DNA of 39,857 nt from CANQBR01 sp964641395 (GTDB taxonomy: Bacteria; Bacillota; Negativicutes; Acidaminococcales; Acidaminococcaceae). The stretch's first letter is position 1. Each line of letters opens with the position of its first letter. The notes beneath the pieces were generated by a model. It was not told where the DNA came from, searched no databases, and worked only from the letters and a program-made list of their open reading frames with translations. The stretch lies in NCBI GenBank assembly GCA_964641395.1, contig CAZXKQ010000017.1:1-39857 (forward strand), given 5' to 3'. The position numbers and the translations under genes are program-made. Below are positions 8,065 through 17,300 of this stretch, piece after piece.

Positions 8065-8744
8065 AGCCCATACTGATTATCGAAGATGATCCAGAAATCG
8101 CCAGCATCGAGCAGGACTACCTGGAACTGTCCGGCTACCAGACCACCGTAACCGGCGATGGGGCGGAGGGGCTGCGGCTGGCCCTTACAGGGGACTACGC
8201 CCTCATCATCTTGGACGTGATGCTGCCTAATGTAGACGGCTTTGAGATCTGTCGCCGCATCCGCAGCAAGATCGACATCCCCATCCTCATGGTCAGCGCC
8301 CGCCACAGCGACATCGACAAGATCCGGGGCCTGGGCTTCGGCGCCGACGGCTACGTGGAGAAGCCCTTCTCCCCTAGCGTGCTGGTGGCCCGGGTCAAGT
8401 CCCAGCTCAGCCAGTACCAACGCTTGAAGGGGCCCAAGAAGGACGACACCATCAGCATCGGCGACATCGTGCTGGACTCCAGCCGCCACAGCGTCAGCGT
8501 CCGGGGCCAGGAGAAGGCCCTGCCTAACAAGGAATTCAAGCTGCTGGAATTCCTCATGATCAACGCCGACCACGTCTTCACCCGGGAGGATCTCTACAGC
8601 CGCATCTGGGGCATGGATCCTATGGGCAGCACAGCCACCGTCCCCGTCCACATCAACCGCATCCGGGAGGCGGTGGAGGAAGATCCGGCCAACCCTAGGC
8701 ACATCGTCAACATCTGGGGAGTGGGCTACAAGTTCAAACCCTAA
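8061..8744 (+). CDS. OmpR/PhoB-family response regulator
   Basis: 227 aa. The receiver domain has acidic pocket residues EDD (8-10), phospho-acceptor D52 in IILDVMLPN, the conserved switch Ser in MVSARHS and K101 in VEKPFSP. The C-terminal winged helix (about 130-225) has the recognition region FTREDLYSRIWG and the wing with TVPVHINRIREAVEEDP. It binds DNA as a dimer on tandem repeats; a fitting repeat lies in front of its own operon. The start overlaps the kinase stop, so the two are translated together. A strong terminator follows. Likely targets are its own operon and perhaps arnT, by position only. Confidence 0.93.
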   Translation: MKPILIIEDDPEIASIEQDYLELSGYQTTVTGDGAEGLRLALTGDYALIILDVMLPNVDGFEICRRIRSKIDIPILMVSARHSDIDKIRGLGFGADGYVEKPFSPSVLVARVKSQLSQYQRLKGPKKDDTISIGDIVLDSSRHSVSVRGQEKALPNKEFKLLEFLMINADHVFTREDLYSRIWGMDPMGSTATVPVHINRIREAVEEDPANPRHIVNIWGVGYKFKP

Positions 8745-8756
8745 GCCGGCAACAGC

Positions 8757-8797
8757 AAAGACCAGGGGGAGCACTGCTCCTGCCTGGTCTTTTTTTG
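8757..8797 (+). terminator. intrinsic terminator of the two-component operon
   Basis: Ten-base stem AAAGACCAGG (8757-8766) with CCTGGTCTTT (8783-8792), an inner GGAGCA/TGCTCC hairpin, and a run of eight T ending at 8797. Confidence 0.92.
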
Positions 8798-8839
8798 CTG
8801 CCCCACCCTACTATCGCAGCCAAGGGGACAGGGTGCGAC

Positions 8840-8875
8840 AAAAAAATAGCTACCGCAAACCATCGGTAACTATTT
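8840..8875 (-). terminator. intrinsic terminator of the recD2-dinB operon
   Basis: On the minus strand a 12-base stem with one wobble pair (8864-8875 with 8844-8855) is followed by a seven-U run (A at 8840-8846 on plus). It is 22 bases after the dinB stop. Confidence 0.85.
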
Positions 8876-8897
8876 ATAAATATATTTAAATATATGG

Positions 8898-10055
8898 CTA
8901 AAACTTCTTGCCCTCCTTCAGCAGGCCCCGGGCGATGCTGCCCTTGCCGAAGCGGGCCTTGATCTGGTCCACCGCCGCATTCAGCTTCTTGGCCCGGCCG
9001 GCCTGGGCAAAGAGGCCCTCCCCCTCCTCCTTGGTGAGGCTGCCTAGGGCCAGGCCCAGGAGCCGCACCCCCTTGGTAAGCTTCATCTGGCCTAAGAGCC
9101 GCAGGGCCAGGGCGTAGATTTCCTCATCGCCGCTGATGGGCTCCTCCAGGCTGAGGCTGTGGCTGCGGGTCTGGAAGTCTTGGTACTTCACCTTCAAGGT
9201 GAGGCTGCGGCCCTGGTAGCCGTGGCGCCGCACCCGGTAGCCCAGTTGCTGGCTCAGGTAGAGGAGGGCTTCCTGACAGGCCGCCGTCCCCAGCAGATCC
9301 TGGGCGAAGGTGATCTCCCGGCCGATGGACTTAGGCTCCCCCTCCTGGGCCAGGGGCCGCTCATCGATGCCCTGGGCCAGAAGCCGCACCCGGCCGGCGT
9401 TGACGCCGAAGATGGGAGCCAGCACCTCCTCCTGGGCCGCCGCCAACTGGCCGATGCGGAGGATGCCTAGGCGGCTCAGGGCTGCCTCCGCCTTGGCCCC
9501 GATGCCGTAGATCTTCCCAACCGGCAGGGGGGCAATGAAGGCCGCAGCCTCCTCCTCCCTGATGACGGTGAAGCCGTCGGGCTTCTCCAGGTCGGAGGCC
9601 AGCTTGGCTAAGAACTTGTTAGGAGCCAGGCCTACCGAGGCAGTGAGGCCCACCTCCGTCCGCAACCGCTCCTTAACTAACCGGCCGCAGGCCTGGGGAC
9701 TGCCGTAGAGGGCCTCCGTCCCTGTCAAATCTAAAAAGGCCTCGTCGATGGACAGCTGCTCCACCACAGGCGAGAGCTGCCGGAAGATGGCCATGATCCT
9801 CTGGCTCAGCTGGCTGTAGCGCTCCATGCGGGGCGCCAGGAAGACGGCCTGGGGGCAGAGCTTCCTGGCCTGGGCCATGGCCATGGCGGAGTGCACCCCG
9901 TAGCGGCGGGCCTCATAGGAGGCAGTGGCCACCACTCCCCTCCCCCCTAGGCCGCCGACGATGAGGGGCTGGCCGGCCAGGGCCGGGTTGTCCAGCACTT
10001 CGCAGGCGGCGAAGAAGGCGTCCATATCCACGTGCATAATCCAGCGTCGTCCCAT
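8898..10055 (-). CDS. dinB: DNA polymerase IV (Y-family translesion polymerase)
   Basis: 385 aa. The N-terminal HVDMDAFFA motif carries the metal-binding D10 and the steric-gate F15. SIDEAFLDLT holds the other catalytic acids (D104, E105). The YEARRYGV fingers motif and the helix-hairpin-helix thumb (VGKIYGIGAKAEAALSRLGI) follow, and the C-terminal little-finger domain is present. It copies past damaged bases at stalled forks. The start ATG has an AGGGGTGG Shine-Dalgarno; a 10-base gap separates it from the permease gene upstream. Being in one operon with recD2 links it to DNA repair. No LexA-type box was recognised near the operon promoter. Confidence 0.95.
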   Translation of the reverse strand: MGRRWIMHVDMDAFFAACEVLDNPALAGQPLIVGGLGGRGVVATASYEARRYGVHSAMAMAQARKLCPQAVFLAPRMERYSQLSQRIMAIFRQLSPVVEQLSIDEAFLDLTGTEALYGSPQACGRLVKERLRTEVGLTASVGLAPNKFLAKLASDLEKPDGFTVIREEEAAAFIAPLPVGKIYGIGAKAEAALSRLGILRIGQLAAAQEEVLAPIFGVNAGRVRLLAQGIDERPLAQEGEPKSIGREITFAQDLLGTAACQEALLYLSQQLGYRVRRHGYQGRSLTLKVKYQDFQTRSHSLSLEEPISGDEEIYALALRLLGQMKLTKGVRLLGLALGSLTKEEGEGLFAQAGRAKKLNAAVDQIKARFGKGSIARGLLKEGKKF

Positions 10056-10065
10056 TTAGCCACCC

Positions 10066-11196
10066 CTAAAACCACAGATAGAGCAGGCCGTAACCCAGGG
10101 CTCCCAAGAGGAGCAGGCAGCCGAAGTTGTAGTAGAGGAACATCCGCAGATAGGTGCCGGCATGGTAGGGATGCTCCTGGGTGAAGAGCTTATAGGAGAT
10201 CACCGAAGCCATGGAGGCGATGAGGGTGCCTAGGCCGCCGATGTTCACCCCTAGCAGCAGGGCCTCCCCCGCCTTGGTGAGGCCGGCCAGGAGCATGGCC
10301 GCCGGCACGTTGCTGAGGAACTGGCTGGCCACCACCCCCGCCAGGTAGGTGCCGGTGGCGCTGCTCAAGACGTGCTCCTGCAGGTACCTGACTAAGCTGG
10401 TCTGGCTGATGTTGCCGATGAAGATGAAGAAGGCGCTGAAGGTGAAGAGGAGGCCGTAATCCACCTGGGCGAAGAGGCGCCGGTTCACCATCAGTACCAG
10501 CACCAGGGTGAGGCCGATGATTAGCTCCTTGGGAAAGAAGCGGAGGACGGCGGCGATATTCAACAGCAGCAGCCCCAGGTAGAGAATTAACAGCTGCTTC
10601 TTCGGCCTAGGCAGGGGGGGCAGGGCGATGCGGATGGCCCTATCCCGCCGCCGGTAGACCAAGACTAGCAGCAAGAGGGCGGAAAAGAGGGTGGGCAGGG
10701 TCATGACCTGGAAAAAGTCCCAGGCGGTAAAGGAAAAGCTGGCGAAGAGGAAGAGGTTCTGGGGGTTGCCGGCGGGCAGCAGCATGCTGCCTAGGTTGGC
10801 GGCCATGGTCTGGATGATCACCACCCGGGCCATGTCCATCTTCAGCATCTTGCCGATCACCAGGGCCAGGGGCACGAAGGTCAGCAGGGCCACGTCATTA
10901 GTGACGAACATGGAGGCAAAGAAGCTGATCCCCACCAGGGCCAGGCTCACCTGGCGGCGGCTGCGGCAGAGGTTCAAGCACTCGATGGCCAACCAGTCCA
11001 GGAAGCGAACCTCCTTCAACCCTGCTACCACCAGCATCAGGGCCAGCAGCACCCCCAACACCCCGAAGTCTATGTAGCTGAGCTTGGGCAGGGAGTAACA
11101 GCTGGAGGCCAGGGCCAGAAAGATGGCCAGGCTCAGCACCACGTCCTGCTTTAGACGGGCTTTAAGCTTGCTTCCCAGGGCAGTTCTCTCCATCAT
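10066..11196 (-). CDS. SLC13/ArsB-type ion transporter permease
   Basis: 376 aa with about ten transmembrane helices. Motifs MFVTNDVALLTFVPLALV and LLPAGNPQNLFLFA are the paired hairpin signatures of the ion-transporter superfamily (ArsB, NhaD, CitM, SLC13), where they line the substrate site. The substrate cannot be chosen between dicarboxylate, arsenite/antimonite or sodium/proton exchange. It is shorter than typical NhaD (about 430 aa or more). No arsenic genes are nearby. It starts four bases after comF; the AAGGAAG Shine-Dalgarno overlaps the comF stop. Its place between comF and dinB gives no functional clue. Confidence 0.8.
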   Translation of the reverse strand: MMERTALGSKLKARLKQDVVLSLAIFLALASSCYSLPKLSYIDFGVLGVLLALMLVVAGLKEVRFLDWLAIECLNLCRSRRQVSLALVGISFFASMFVTNDVALLTFVPLALVIGKMLKMDMARVVIIQTMAANLGSMLLPAGNPQNLFLFASFSFTAWDFFQVMTLPTLFSALLLLVLVYRRRDRAIRIALPPLPRPKKQLLILYLGLLLLNIAAVLRFFPKELIIGLTLVLVLMVNRRLFAQVDYGLLFTFSAFFIFIGNISQTSLVRYLQEHVLSSATGTYLAGVVASQFLSNVPAAMLLAGLTKAGEALLLGVNIGGLGTLIASMASVISYKLFTQEHPYHAGTYLRMFLYYNFGCLLLLGALGYGLLYLWF

Positions 11197-11200
11197 AGCT

Positions 11201-11977
11201 TCAGCTTCCTTTAACCTCCCTCAGCCTGGCCTCTGCCTCCTTAGGGGCTGCCAGGGTGAGGGCTCCCACGTAGGCCGCTCCCTGACGGCGCAACAGGGCT
11301 GCCGCCGCCCCCAGGGTGCTGCCGGTGGTGAAGATATCGTCGCAGAGGAGGATGCGCCGGCCTGCCAGCCGGCCCCGGTAGGCGGGATCCAGGGCGAAAC
11401 AGCCGGCCACCGCCTGCCGCCGCTCCACTGGCCCCAGGTTGAAGAGGGGCGGAGTGGAGCGCTGCCGCAGCAACAGCCCCCGCCGCAGCTTGCCGCTGCC
11501 GCCTAGGAAGGCGAACACCTCCTGGGGCACGTCGAAGCCCCGCTGCCGCAGCCGTTCCGGCGAGGTGGGTATGCAGGCCACGTCATCGTAGGCGGCCAGC
11601 AGGACCGCCCTCTCCCGGGGAGGCAGGGCCAACTGGGCCTCCTCCTGCAACAGCTGCAGCAGCCGCTCCTCCCCCTGGAACTTTAACTTGCCCAGCAACT
11701 CCTGCACCACTCCCTCGTAGCGGAGGAGGCAGAGCCACTGGTCTAGATGATCATCCTCCAGACAGTAGGGGGCCAGGGCGGCGCTGTACTCGTCCTGGCG
11801 GGGCTGGTAGCGGCCGGCCAGGCCCAAAAGGTAGCCTCGGCGGCAGACAGGACAGAGGCAGCCCTCCTCTATAGGCTGCTTACAGGCGTAACAGAGGCGG
11901 GGGGCCAACAGCTCCCGGGCCAGGTTGAACAGCTCCCAGCCCTGCCGCCACAGGCGGCCCAGCCTAGGCCCTAGCAC
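11201..11977 (-). CDS. comF: ComF family phosphoribosyltransferase-like protein
   Basis: 258 aa. The N-terminus has a zinc-ribbon-like set of CxxC pairs (C29/C32 and C42/C45), followed by a phosphoribosyltransferase domain with the PRPP-binding loop ILLCDDIFTTGSTL near residue 210. ComF/GntX proteins take part in uptake and processing of transforming DNA, possibly with PriA; their biochemistry is not settled. The start is GTG and overlaps the recD2 stop by seven bases, which supports translational coupling. No other competence genes are in the window. Confidence 0.9.
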   Translation of the reverse strand: MLGPRLGRLWRQGWELFNLARELLAPRLCYACKQPIEEGCLCPVCRRGYLLGLAGRYQPRQDEYSAALAPYCLEDDHLDQWLCLLRYEGVVQELLGKLKFQGEERLLQLLQEEAQLALPPRERAVLLAAYDDVACIPTSPERLRQRGFDVPQEVFAFLGGSGKLRRGLLLRQRSTPPLFNLGPVERRQAVAGCFALDPAYRGRLAGRRILLCDDIFTTGSTLGAAAALLRRQGAAYVGALTLAAPKEAEARLREVKGS

Positions 11978-14145
11978 CCCGGCACCTGTCCCCCCTGGAG
12001 CCGTTCCGCCAGCAGGGAGTAGCGCCGCTTGGTCCTGTCGTTAGCCACGGCCGTGGCCACCGCCCGCCGGCTGCCCACTATCAGCACCCTCTCCTTGGCC
12101 CGGGTCACCGCCGTGTAGAGGAGGTTGCGCTGCAACAGCATATAGTGGCTGTTCACCATCAGCAACAATACGTAGGGATACTCGCTGCCCTGGGACTTGT
12201 GGACGCTCATGGCGTAGGCCAGCTGCAGCTCTTCCAGTTCCTTCTGCTCATAGCTCACCAGGTCCTCCGGCCCTCGGTCAGGAAAGTTGACGTAGAGCTT
12301 CTTCCCTTCGATGTGCTTGATGAGGCCGATGTCCCCGTTGAAGACGTCCTTTTCGTAGTTGTTCTTGACCTGCATCACCTTGTCCCCCTCCCGGAAGATG
12401 AGGTTGGAAAGGTTCAGCTCATTTTTCTCGCCGCTAGGAGGGTTCACCCGCTCCTGGAGCAGCCGGTTCAGGTTCTGCACCCCGCAGACGTTCCTGTGCA
12501 TAGGGGTGAGGACCTGCACCCGCTGCCAGTCCCCGTCCTGGGTCAGCAGCTGGTAGGCGTCGGCCACATAGGCCGCCGCCTCCTCCTCCTGGGCGAACTC
12601 CTTCAGGTAGAAGTCCCCCTGGGGGCCGGTGTAGGCCGGCAGCTGGCCCCGGTTGATCCTGTGGGCGTTGCTGACGATGGAGCCCACCTCCGCCTGGCGG
12701 AAGACGTTGGTCAGCCGCACCACCGGCAGCTGGCCGCTGCGGAGCATGTCCTGCAGCACCGCTCCCGCTCCCACCGAGGCTAGCTGGTCCGCATCCCCCA
12801 CGAAGATCAGCCGGCAGCCCCCCGGCACCGCCCGTACTAGGTAGTAGGCCAGGGTTAGATCCAGCATGGAGGCCTCGTCTACGATAATGGCCTCTGCGTC
12901 TAGGGGGTTCTGCTCGTTTTTACCGAAGCTGAAGGAGCCCCCCTGGGGCTGGTAGTCCAGCAACCGGTGGACGGTCATGGCCCCTCGGCCGGAGGACTCC
13001 GCCAGCCGCTTGGCCGCCCTGCCGGTAGGCGCGGTGAGGAGGATGCGGCAGCCTGCCTTCTCCAGGATGTTGATAATGCCCTTGATCACCGTGGTCTTGC
13101 CAGTGCCTGGGCCGCCGGTGAGGATGAAGACACCGTGCTCCAGGGCCGCTTCCACCGCCTGCCGCTGCTCCGGGGCCAGGCTGAGCCCCGCCTCCCCCTC
13201 AAAGCGGTTGATGATGGTGGCGGCGTTGACCCGGGTGAGGGCCTTGGCCTGGTCCCGCAGGGCCAGGAGCCGTTTGGCCAGCCCTACCTCGGCCCTGTAT
13301 AAATATTCAGGATAGATCAGCCGCTGCCCCCCTAGCTCCTCGGTGCGCAGCAGATCCTGCTCTAAAAGTTCGTTAAAGACGGCCCGCACCTCCTGGGGCT
13401 CCAGCTGCAGCAGCTGCACCCCCTTCTCCAGCAGCAGCTCTTCCGGCACGCAGACATGGCCGTCGGCGGCTACCGTGGTGAGGGCGTAGGCCAGGCCGGC
13501 GGCGATCCTGTCCCGGCTGTTCTTCTCCAGGCCCAGGGCCATGGCGATGCGGTCCGCCGTCTTAAAGCCGATGCCGGTGATGTCGGTGGCCAGGCTGTAG
13601 GGGTTGTCCTTCAGCCGGGGGATGGCAGTCTTGCCGTACACTGCCTGGAGCTTGGCCGCATAGCCGCCGCTGATGCCGTGGCTCTCTAAAAAGAGCATCA
13701 GCTCCCGCAGTTCCGCCAAATCCGCCCAGGCCTCACCCATGGCGGCCGCCTTTTTCAGGCTGATGCCCCGCACCTCCGCCAGGCGCCCTGGCTCCTGGGC
13801 CAGGACGGTCAGGGTGTCGGTGCCGAACTTGGCCACGATCCTCCCTGCCAGGGCCGGGCCGATGCCCTTGATGGCCCCAGAGGCCAGGAAGTTTTCGATG
13901 CCCTGGAGGCCGGTAGGCTGCCGAGGGGTGAGGGAGGCGGCAACGAACTGGCGGCCGTAGCGCCTGTGGTCCTCCCACTGGCCCTGGGCCTTCACCTCCT
14001 CCCCGATGAAGGGAGCCGGGCCGTGGTAGACCAGGCTGAAGCGGCCCCCTTCCTTGCTGTCCAGCCGCAGGACGCAGTACTGCTCGTCGGGACTTTGGTA
14101 GACTACGTCCTCTACTACTCCTGTTATGCTGTAGGGCTGCTCCAT
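11971..14145 (-). CDS. recD2: ATP-dependent RecD-like DNA helicase RecD2
   Basis: 724 aa from ATG 14145, which has GAGGAGG seven bases upstream; an in-frame GTG at 14163 would place that ribosome site inside the gene. RecD2 is the stand-alone SF1B 5'-3' helicase of Firmicutes, without RecB/RecC. The N-terminal OB-like domain (EDVVYQSPDEQYCVLRL) and helix-hairpin-helix repeats (FLASGAIKGIGPALAGRIV; NPYSLATDITGIGFKTADRIA) precede the helicase core: Walker A GGPGTGKTT near residue 350, Walker B VDEASMLD, QxxR-type motif and the C-terminal AMSVHKSQGSEYPYVLL and YTAVTRAKE motifs. It heads the operon recD2-comF-permease-dinB. Confidence 0.95.
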   Translation of the reverse strand: MEQPYSITGVVEDVVYQSPDEQYCVLRLDSKEGGRFSLVYHGPAPFIGEEVKAQGQWEDHRRYGRQFVAASLTPRQPTGLQGIENFLASGAIKGIGPALAGRIVAKFGTDTLTVLAQEPGRLAEVRGISLKKAAAMGEAWADLAELRELMLFLESHGISGGYAAKLQAVYGKTAIPRLKDNPYSLATDITGIGFKTADRIAMALGLEKNSRDRIAAGLAYALTTVAADGHVCVPEELLLEKGVQLLQLEPQEVRAVFNELLEQDLLRTEELGGQRLIYPEYLYRAEVGLAKRLLALRDQAKALTRVNAATIINRFEGEAGLSLAPEQRQAVEAALEHGVFILTGGPGTGKTTVIKGIINILEKAGCRILLTAPTGRAAKRLAESSGRGAMTVHRLLDYQPQGGSFSFGKNEQNPLDAEAIIVDEASMLDLTLAYYLVRAVPGGCRLIFVGDADQLASVGAGAVLQDMLRSGQLPVVRLTNVFRQAEVGSIVSNAHRINRGQLPAYTGPQGDFYLKEFAQEEEAAAYVADAYQLLTQDGDWQRVQVLTPMHRNVCGVQNLNRLLQERVNPPSGEKNELNLSNLIFREGDKVMQVKNNYEKDVFNGDIGLIKHIEGKKLYVNFPDRGPEDLVSYEQKELEELQLAYAMSVHKSQGSEYPYVLLLMVNSHYMLLQRNLLYTAVTRAKERVLIVGSRRAVATAVANDRTKRRYSLLAERLQGGQVPGC

Positions 14146-14178
14146 CTGCAGTCCTCCTCTCACCTTACTTTGCCTCTA

Positions 14179-14207
14179 ATTATAACACAGATGGGAGGAG
14201 CAGGGAA
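14179..14207 (-). promoter_or_regulatory. extended -10 promoter of the recD2 operon
   Basis: On the minus strand TGTTATAAT (perfect extended -10; TATAAT at 14179-14184) with a poor -35 TTCCCT (14202-14207) at 17 bases. The start codon is about 34 bases downstream of the -10. Confidence 0.7.
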
Positions 14208-14276
14208 TAGGCCTAGGCGGGCTCTTACGTCCAGGCCCTAGGCCCGGGTAACCTAGGAAAAAGGTAGAGAATGTAT

Positions 14277-14305
14277 TTTACAAAATTGCCCGTAAGTGTT
14301 ATACT
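14277..14305 (+). promoter_or_regulatory. strong sigma-70 promoter of nifJ
   Basis: TTTACA (14277-14282), 17-base spacer, TATACT (14300-14305) with an upstream TGT that makes an extended -10. It is one of the best promoters in the window, fitting a highly expressed central enzyme. The transcript would start near 14312, leaving a leader of about 70 bases. Confidence 0.85.
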
Positions 14306-14311
14306 AACAGG

Positions 14312-14335
14312 GAACAGGTTTAACCCCTCCTGTTC
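14312..14335 (+). promoter_or_regulatory. inverted repeat at the nifJ transcript start
   Basis: GAACAGG (14312-14318) and CCTGTTC (14329-14335) are perfect inverted repeats spaced by ten bases, beginning at the predicted start of transcription. It could be an operator or a 5' stabilising hairpin; no T run follows, so it is not a terminator. It does not match the Rex or Fnr consensus. Confidence 0.55.
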
Positions 14336-14381
14336 AGTTTGGGCTGAGTTTTTCATTATATCCAGAAAGAAGGTTTGATCT

Positions 14382-17300
14382 ATGGCACACAAGAAAACCA
14401 TGGACGGCAACACTGCGGCGGCGTACATATCCTACGCCTTTACCGACGTTGCCGCCATCTACCCCATCACTCCTTCCTCACCTATGGCTGAGGCAGTAGA
14501 CGAGTGGGCTGCCCAAGGCACCAAGAACCTCTTCGGGCAGACGGTACGGGTGGTAGAGATGCAGTCTGAGGCTGGTGCCTCCGGCGCCGTACACGGCTCC
14601 TTGCAGGCCGGCGCCCTCACCACCACCTACACTGCCTCCCAGGGCCTGCTGTTGATGATCCCTAACATGTACAAGATCGCCGGCGAACTGCTGCCCGGCG
14701 TCTTCCATGTTTCCGCCAGGGCCCTGGCCACCAGCACCCTGTCCATCTTCGGCGACCACTCCGACGTGATGTCCTGCCGCCAGACCGGCTTCGCCATGCT
14801 GGCTGAGGGCAGCGTGCAAGAGGTTATGGACCTGGCCGGCGTAGCCCATCTCTCCGCCATCAAAGGCCGGGTGCCCTTCCTCAACTTCTTCGACGGCTTC
14901 CGCACCTCCCACGAGATCCAAAAGGTAGAGGTCATCGACTACGAAGACCTAGGCAAACTGCTGGATCGGGATGCTGTCACCGCCTTTAGGCAGCGGGGCC
15001 TGAACCCTGACGCCCCTGTAATGCGGGGCACAGCCCAAAATCCCGACATCTACTTCCAGAGCCGCGAGGCTGTCAACGGTTACTACCAGGCCCTGCCTGC
15101 CATCGTAGAGGACTACATGGCCCAGATCGGCAAGCTCACCGGCCGGGAGTACCACCTCTTCAATTACTACGGCGCCCCTGACGCCACCGACGTGATCGTC
15201 ATCATGGGCAGCGGTTCCGAAACCGCCCGCACCGTGGCTGAGGCCCTGAACAAGGACGGCCGCAAGGTAGGCGTGGTAGTGGTTCACCTATATCGCCCCT
15301 TCTGCGCCGACCGCCTCTTGGCCGCCATCCCTGCCACCTGCCAGCGGATCGCCGTTCTGGACCGCACCAAGGAACCGGGCAGCGAAGGCGAGCCCCTCTA
15401 CCTGGATGTATGCGGCTCCTTCTACGGCTCCGGCCGCCAGGTGAAGATCGTAGGCGGCCGCTACGGCCTAGGCTCCAAGGAGTTCCTGCCTCACGACGTG
15501 CTGGCTGTTTATGACAACCTGGCCGCCGCCGAGCCTAAGAACCACTTCACCCTCTCCATCAACGACGACCTGACCCACACCTCCCTGCCGGCCCCTGCTG
15601 CCATCGACGTAACCGCCCCTGGCACCACCGCCTGCAAGTTCTGGGGTCTGGGCAGCGACGGTACGGTAGGCGCCAACAAGAGCGCCATCAAGATCATCGG
15701 CGACCACACCGACATGTACGCCCAGGGCTACTTCTCCTACGATTCTAAGAAGTCCGGCGGCGTCACCGTCTCCCACCTGCGCTTCGGCCGCTCCCCCATT
15801 ATGCAGCCCTACCTGATCAACGCAGCTGACTTCGTGGCCGTCCACAACCAGTCCTATGTGACCAAGTACAACATCACCGAAGGCCTGAAGAAGGGCGGCA
15901 ACCTGCTGCTGAACTGCAACTGGAGCCCTGCCGAGCTAGACGCCCAGCTGCCTGGCCAGATTAAGCGCTTCATCGCTAAGAACGGCATCCACCTCCACAT
16001 CATCGACGCTGTGAAGATCGCCCAGGAGATCGGCTTGGGCGGCCGCATCAACATGATCATGCAGGCTGCCTTCTTCAAGCTGGCCAACATCATCCCCGTA
16101 GAGGATGCGGTGAAGTACCTGAAGGAAGCTGTAGAGCACTCCTACGGTAAGAAGGGCCAGAACGTGGTGGATATGAACAACAAGGCCATCGACCAAGGCG
16201 TAGGGGCCATCGTAGAGGTAGAGGTTCCCGCCGCCTGGGCTGAGGCTGAGGACAGCCACGCCGTTCCCGCCACCGGCAACGAGTTCATCGACGAGATGTT
16301 AGTGCCGATGAACCGCCTGGACGGGGACAAGCTGCCTGTATCCACCGTGGCCAAGCATGTAGACGGCACCTTCCCGGTAGGCACCTCCGCCTACGAGAAG
16401 AGGGGCATCGCCATCAACGTGCCGGAGTGGCAGGTGGCCAACTGCATCCAGTGCAACCAGTGCGCCTTCGTCTGCCCCCATGCCGCCATCAGGCCCTGCC
16501 TCACCACTGCTGAGGAGGCTGCCGCCGCCCCGGCCGGCTTGGAGACCAAGCCTGCCATCGGCGCCAAAGGCCTGAACTTCTCCATCGTCATCTCCACCCT
16601 GGACTGCACCGGCTGCGGCAACTGCGCCCAGGTTTGCCCCGCCCCCAAGGCCAAGGCCCTGGTGATGAAGCCCTTGGAGAGCCAGCTGCCTAAGGCCCCT
16701 GTGTGGGACTACGCCGTCCAGAAGGTGGCCCCCAAGGCCAATCCTATGAACAAGAACACGGTGAAGGGCGTACAGTTCGAGCAGCCCCTGCTGGAGTTCT
16801 CCGGCGCCTGCGCCGGCTGCGGCGAGACCCCCTATGCCAAGCTGGTAACCCAGCTCTTCGGCGACCGGATGATGATTGCCAACGCCACCGGTTGCTCCTC
16901 CATCTGGGGCGCCTCCGCTCCCAGCATGCCTTACACCACCAACAGCAAGGGCCACGGTCCTTCTTGGGCCAACTCCCTCTTCGAGGACAACGCTGAGTAC
17001 GGCCTCGGCATGTGCATCGGCGTTAAACAGGCCCGGGAGCATGCCGCCCAGGCTGCTAGGGAAATCCTAGCTGGGGAGATACCGGAAGACCTGCGGGCCG
17101 CCCTCACTGACTGGGTGGAGAACCTCAATGTCAGCGAGCAGACCAGGGAGCGGGCTGACGCCCTGGTAGCCGCCTTGGAGAAGTACAAAGGCGGTTGTGA
17201 GAAGTGCGCCGCCCTCTACGAGCAGAAGCAGTTCTTCGTAAAACGGAGCCACTGGATCTTCGGCGGCGACGGCTGGAGCTACGACATCGGCTACGGCGGC

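Noticed and set aside
7842..8774. 310-codon minus-strand frame antisense to the response regulator
   Set aside because: Runs through a clear terminator and is the complement of a confirmed receiver/winged-helix gene; no recognisable domain.
14146..14163. Upstream GTG start for recD2
   Set aside because: It would bury the GAGGAGG ribosome site inside the coding region; the family N-terminus fits ATG 14145.
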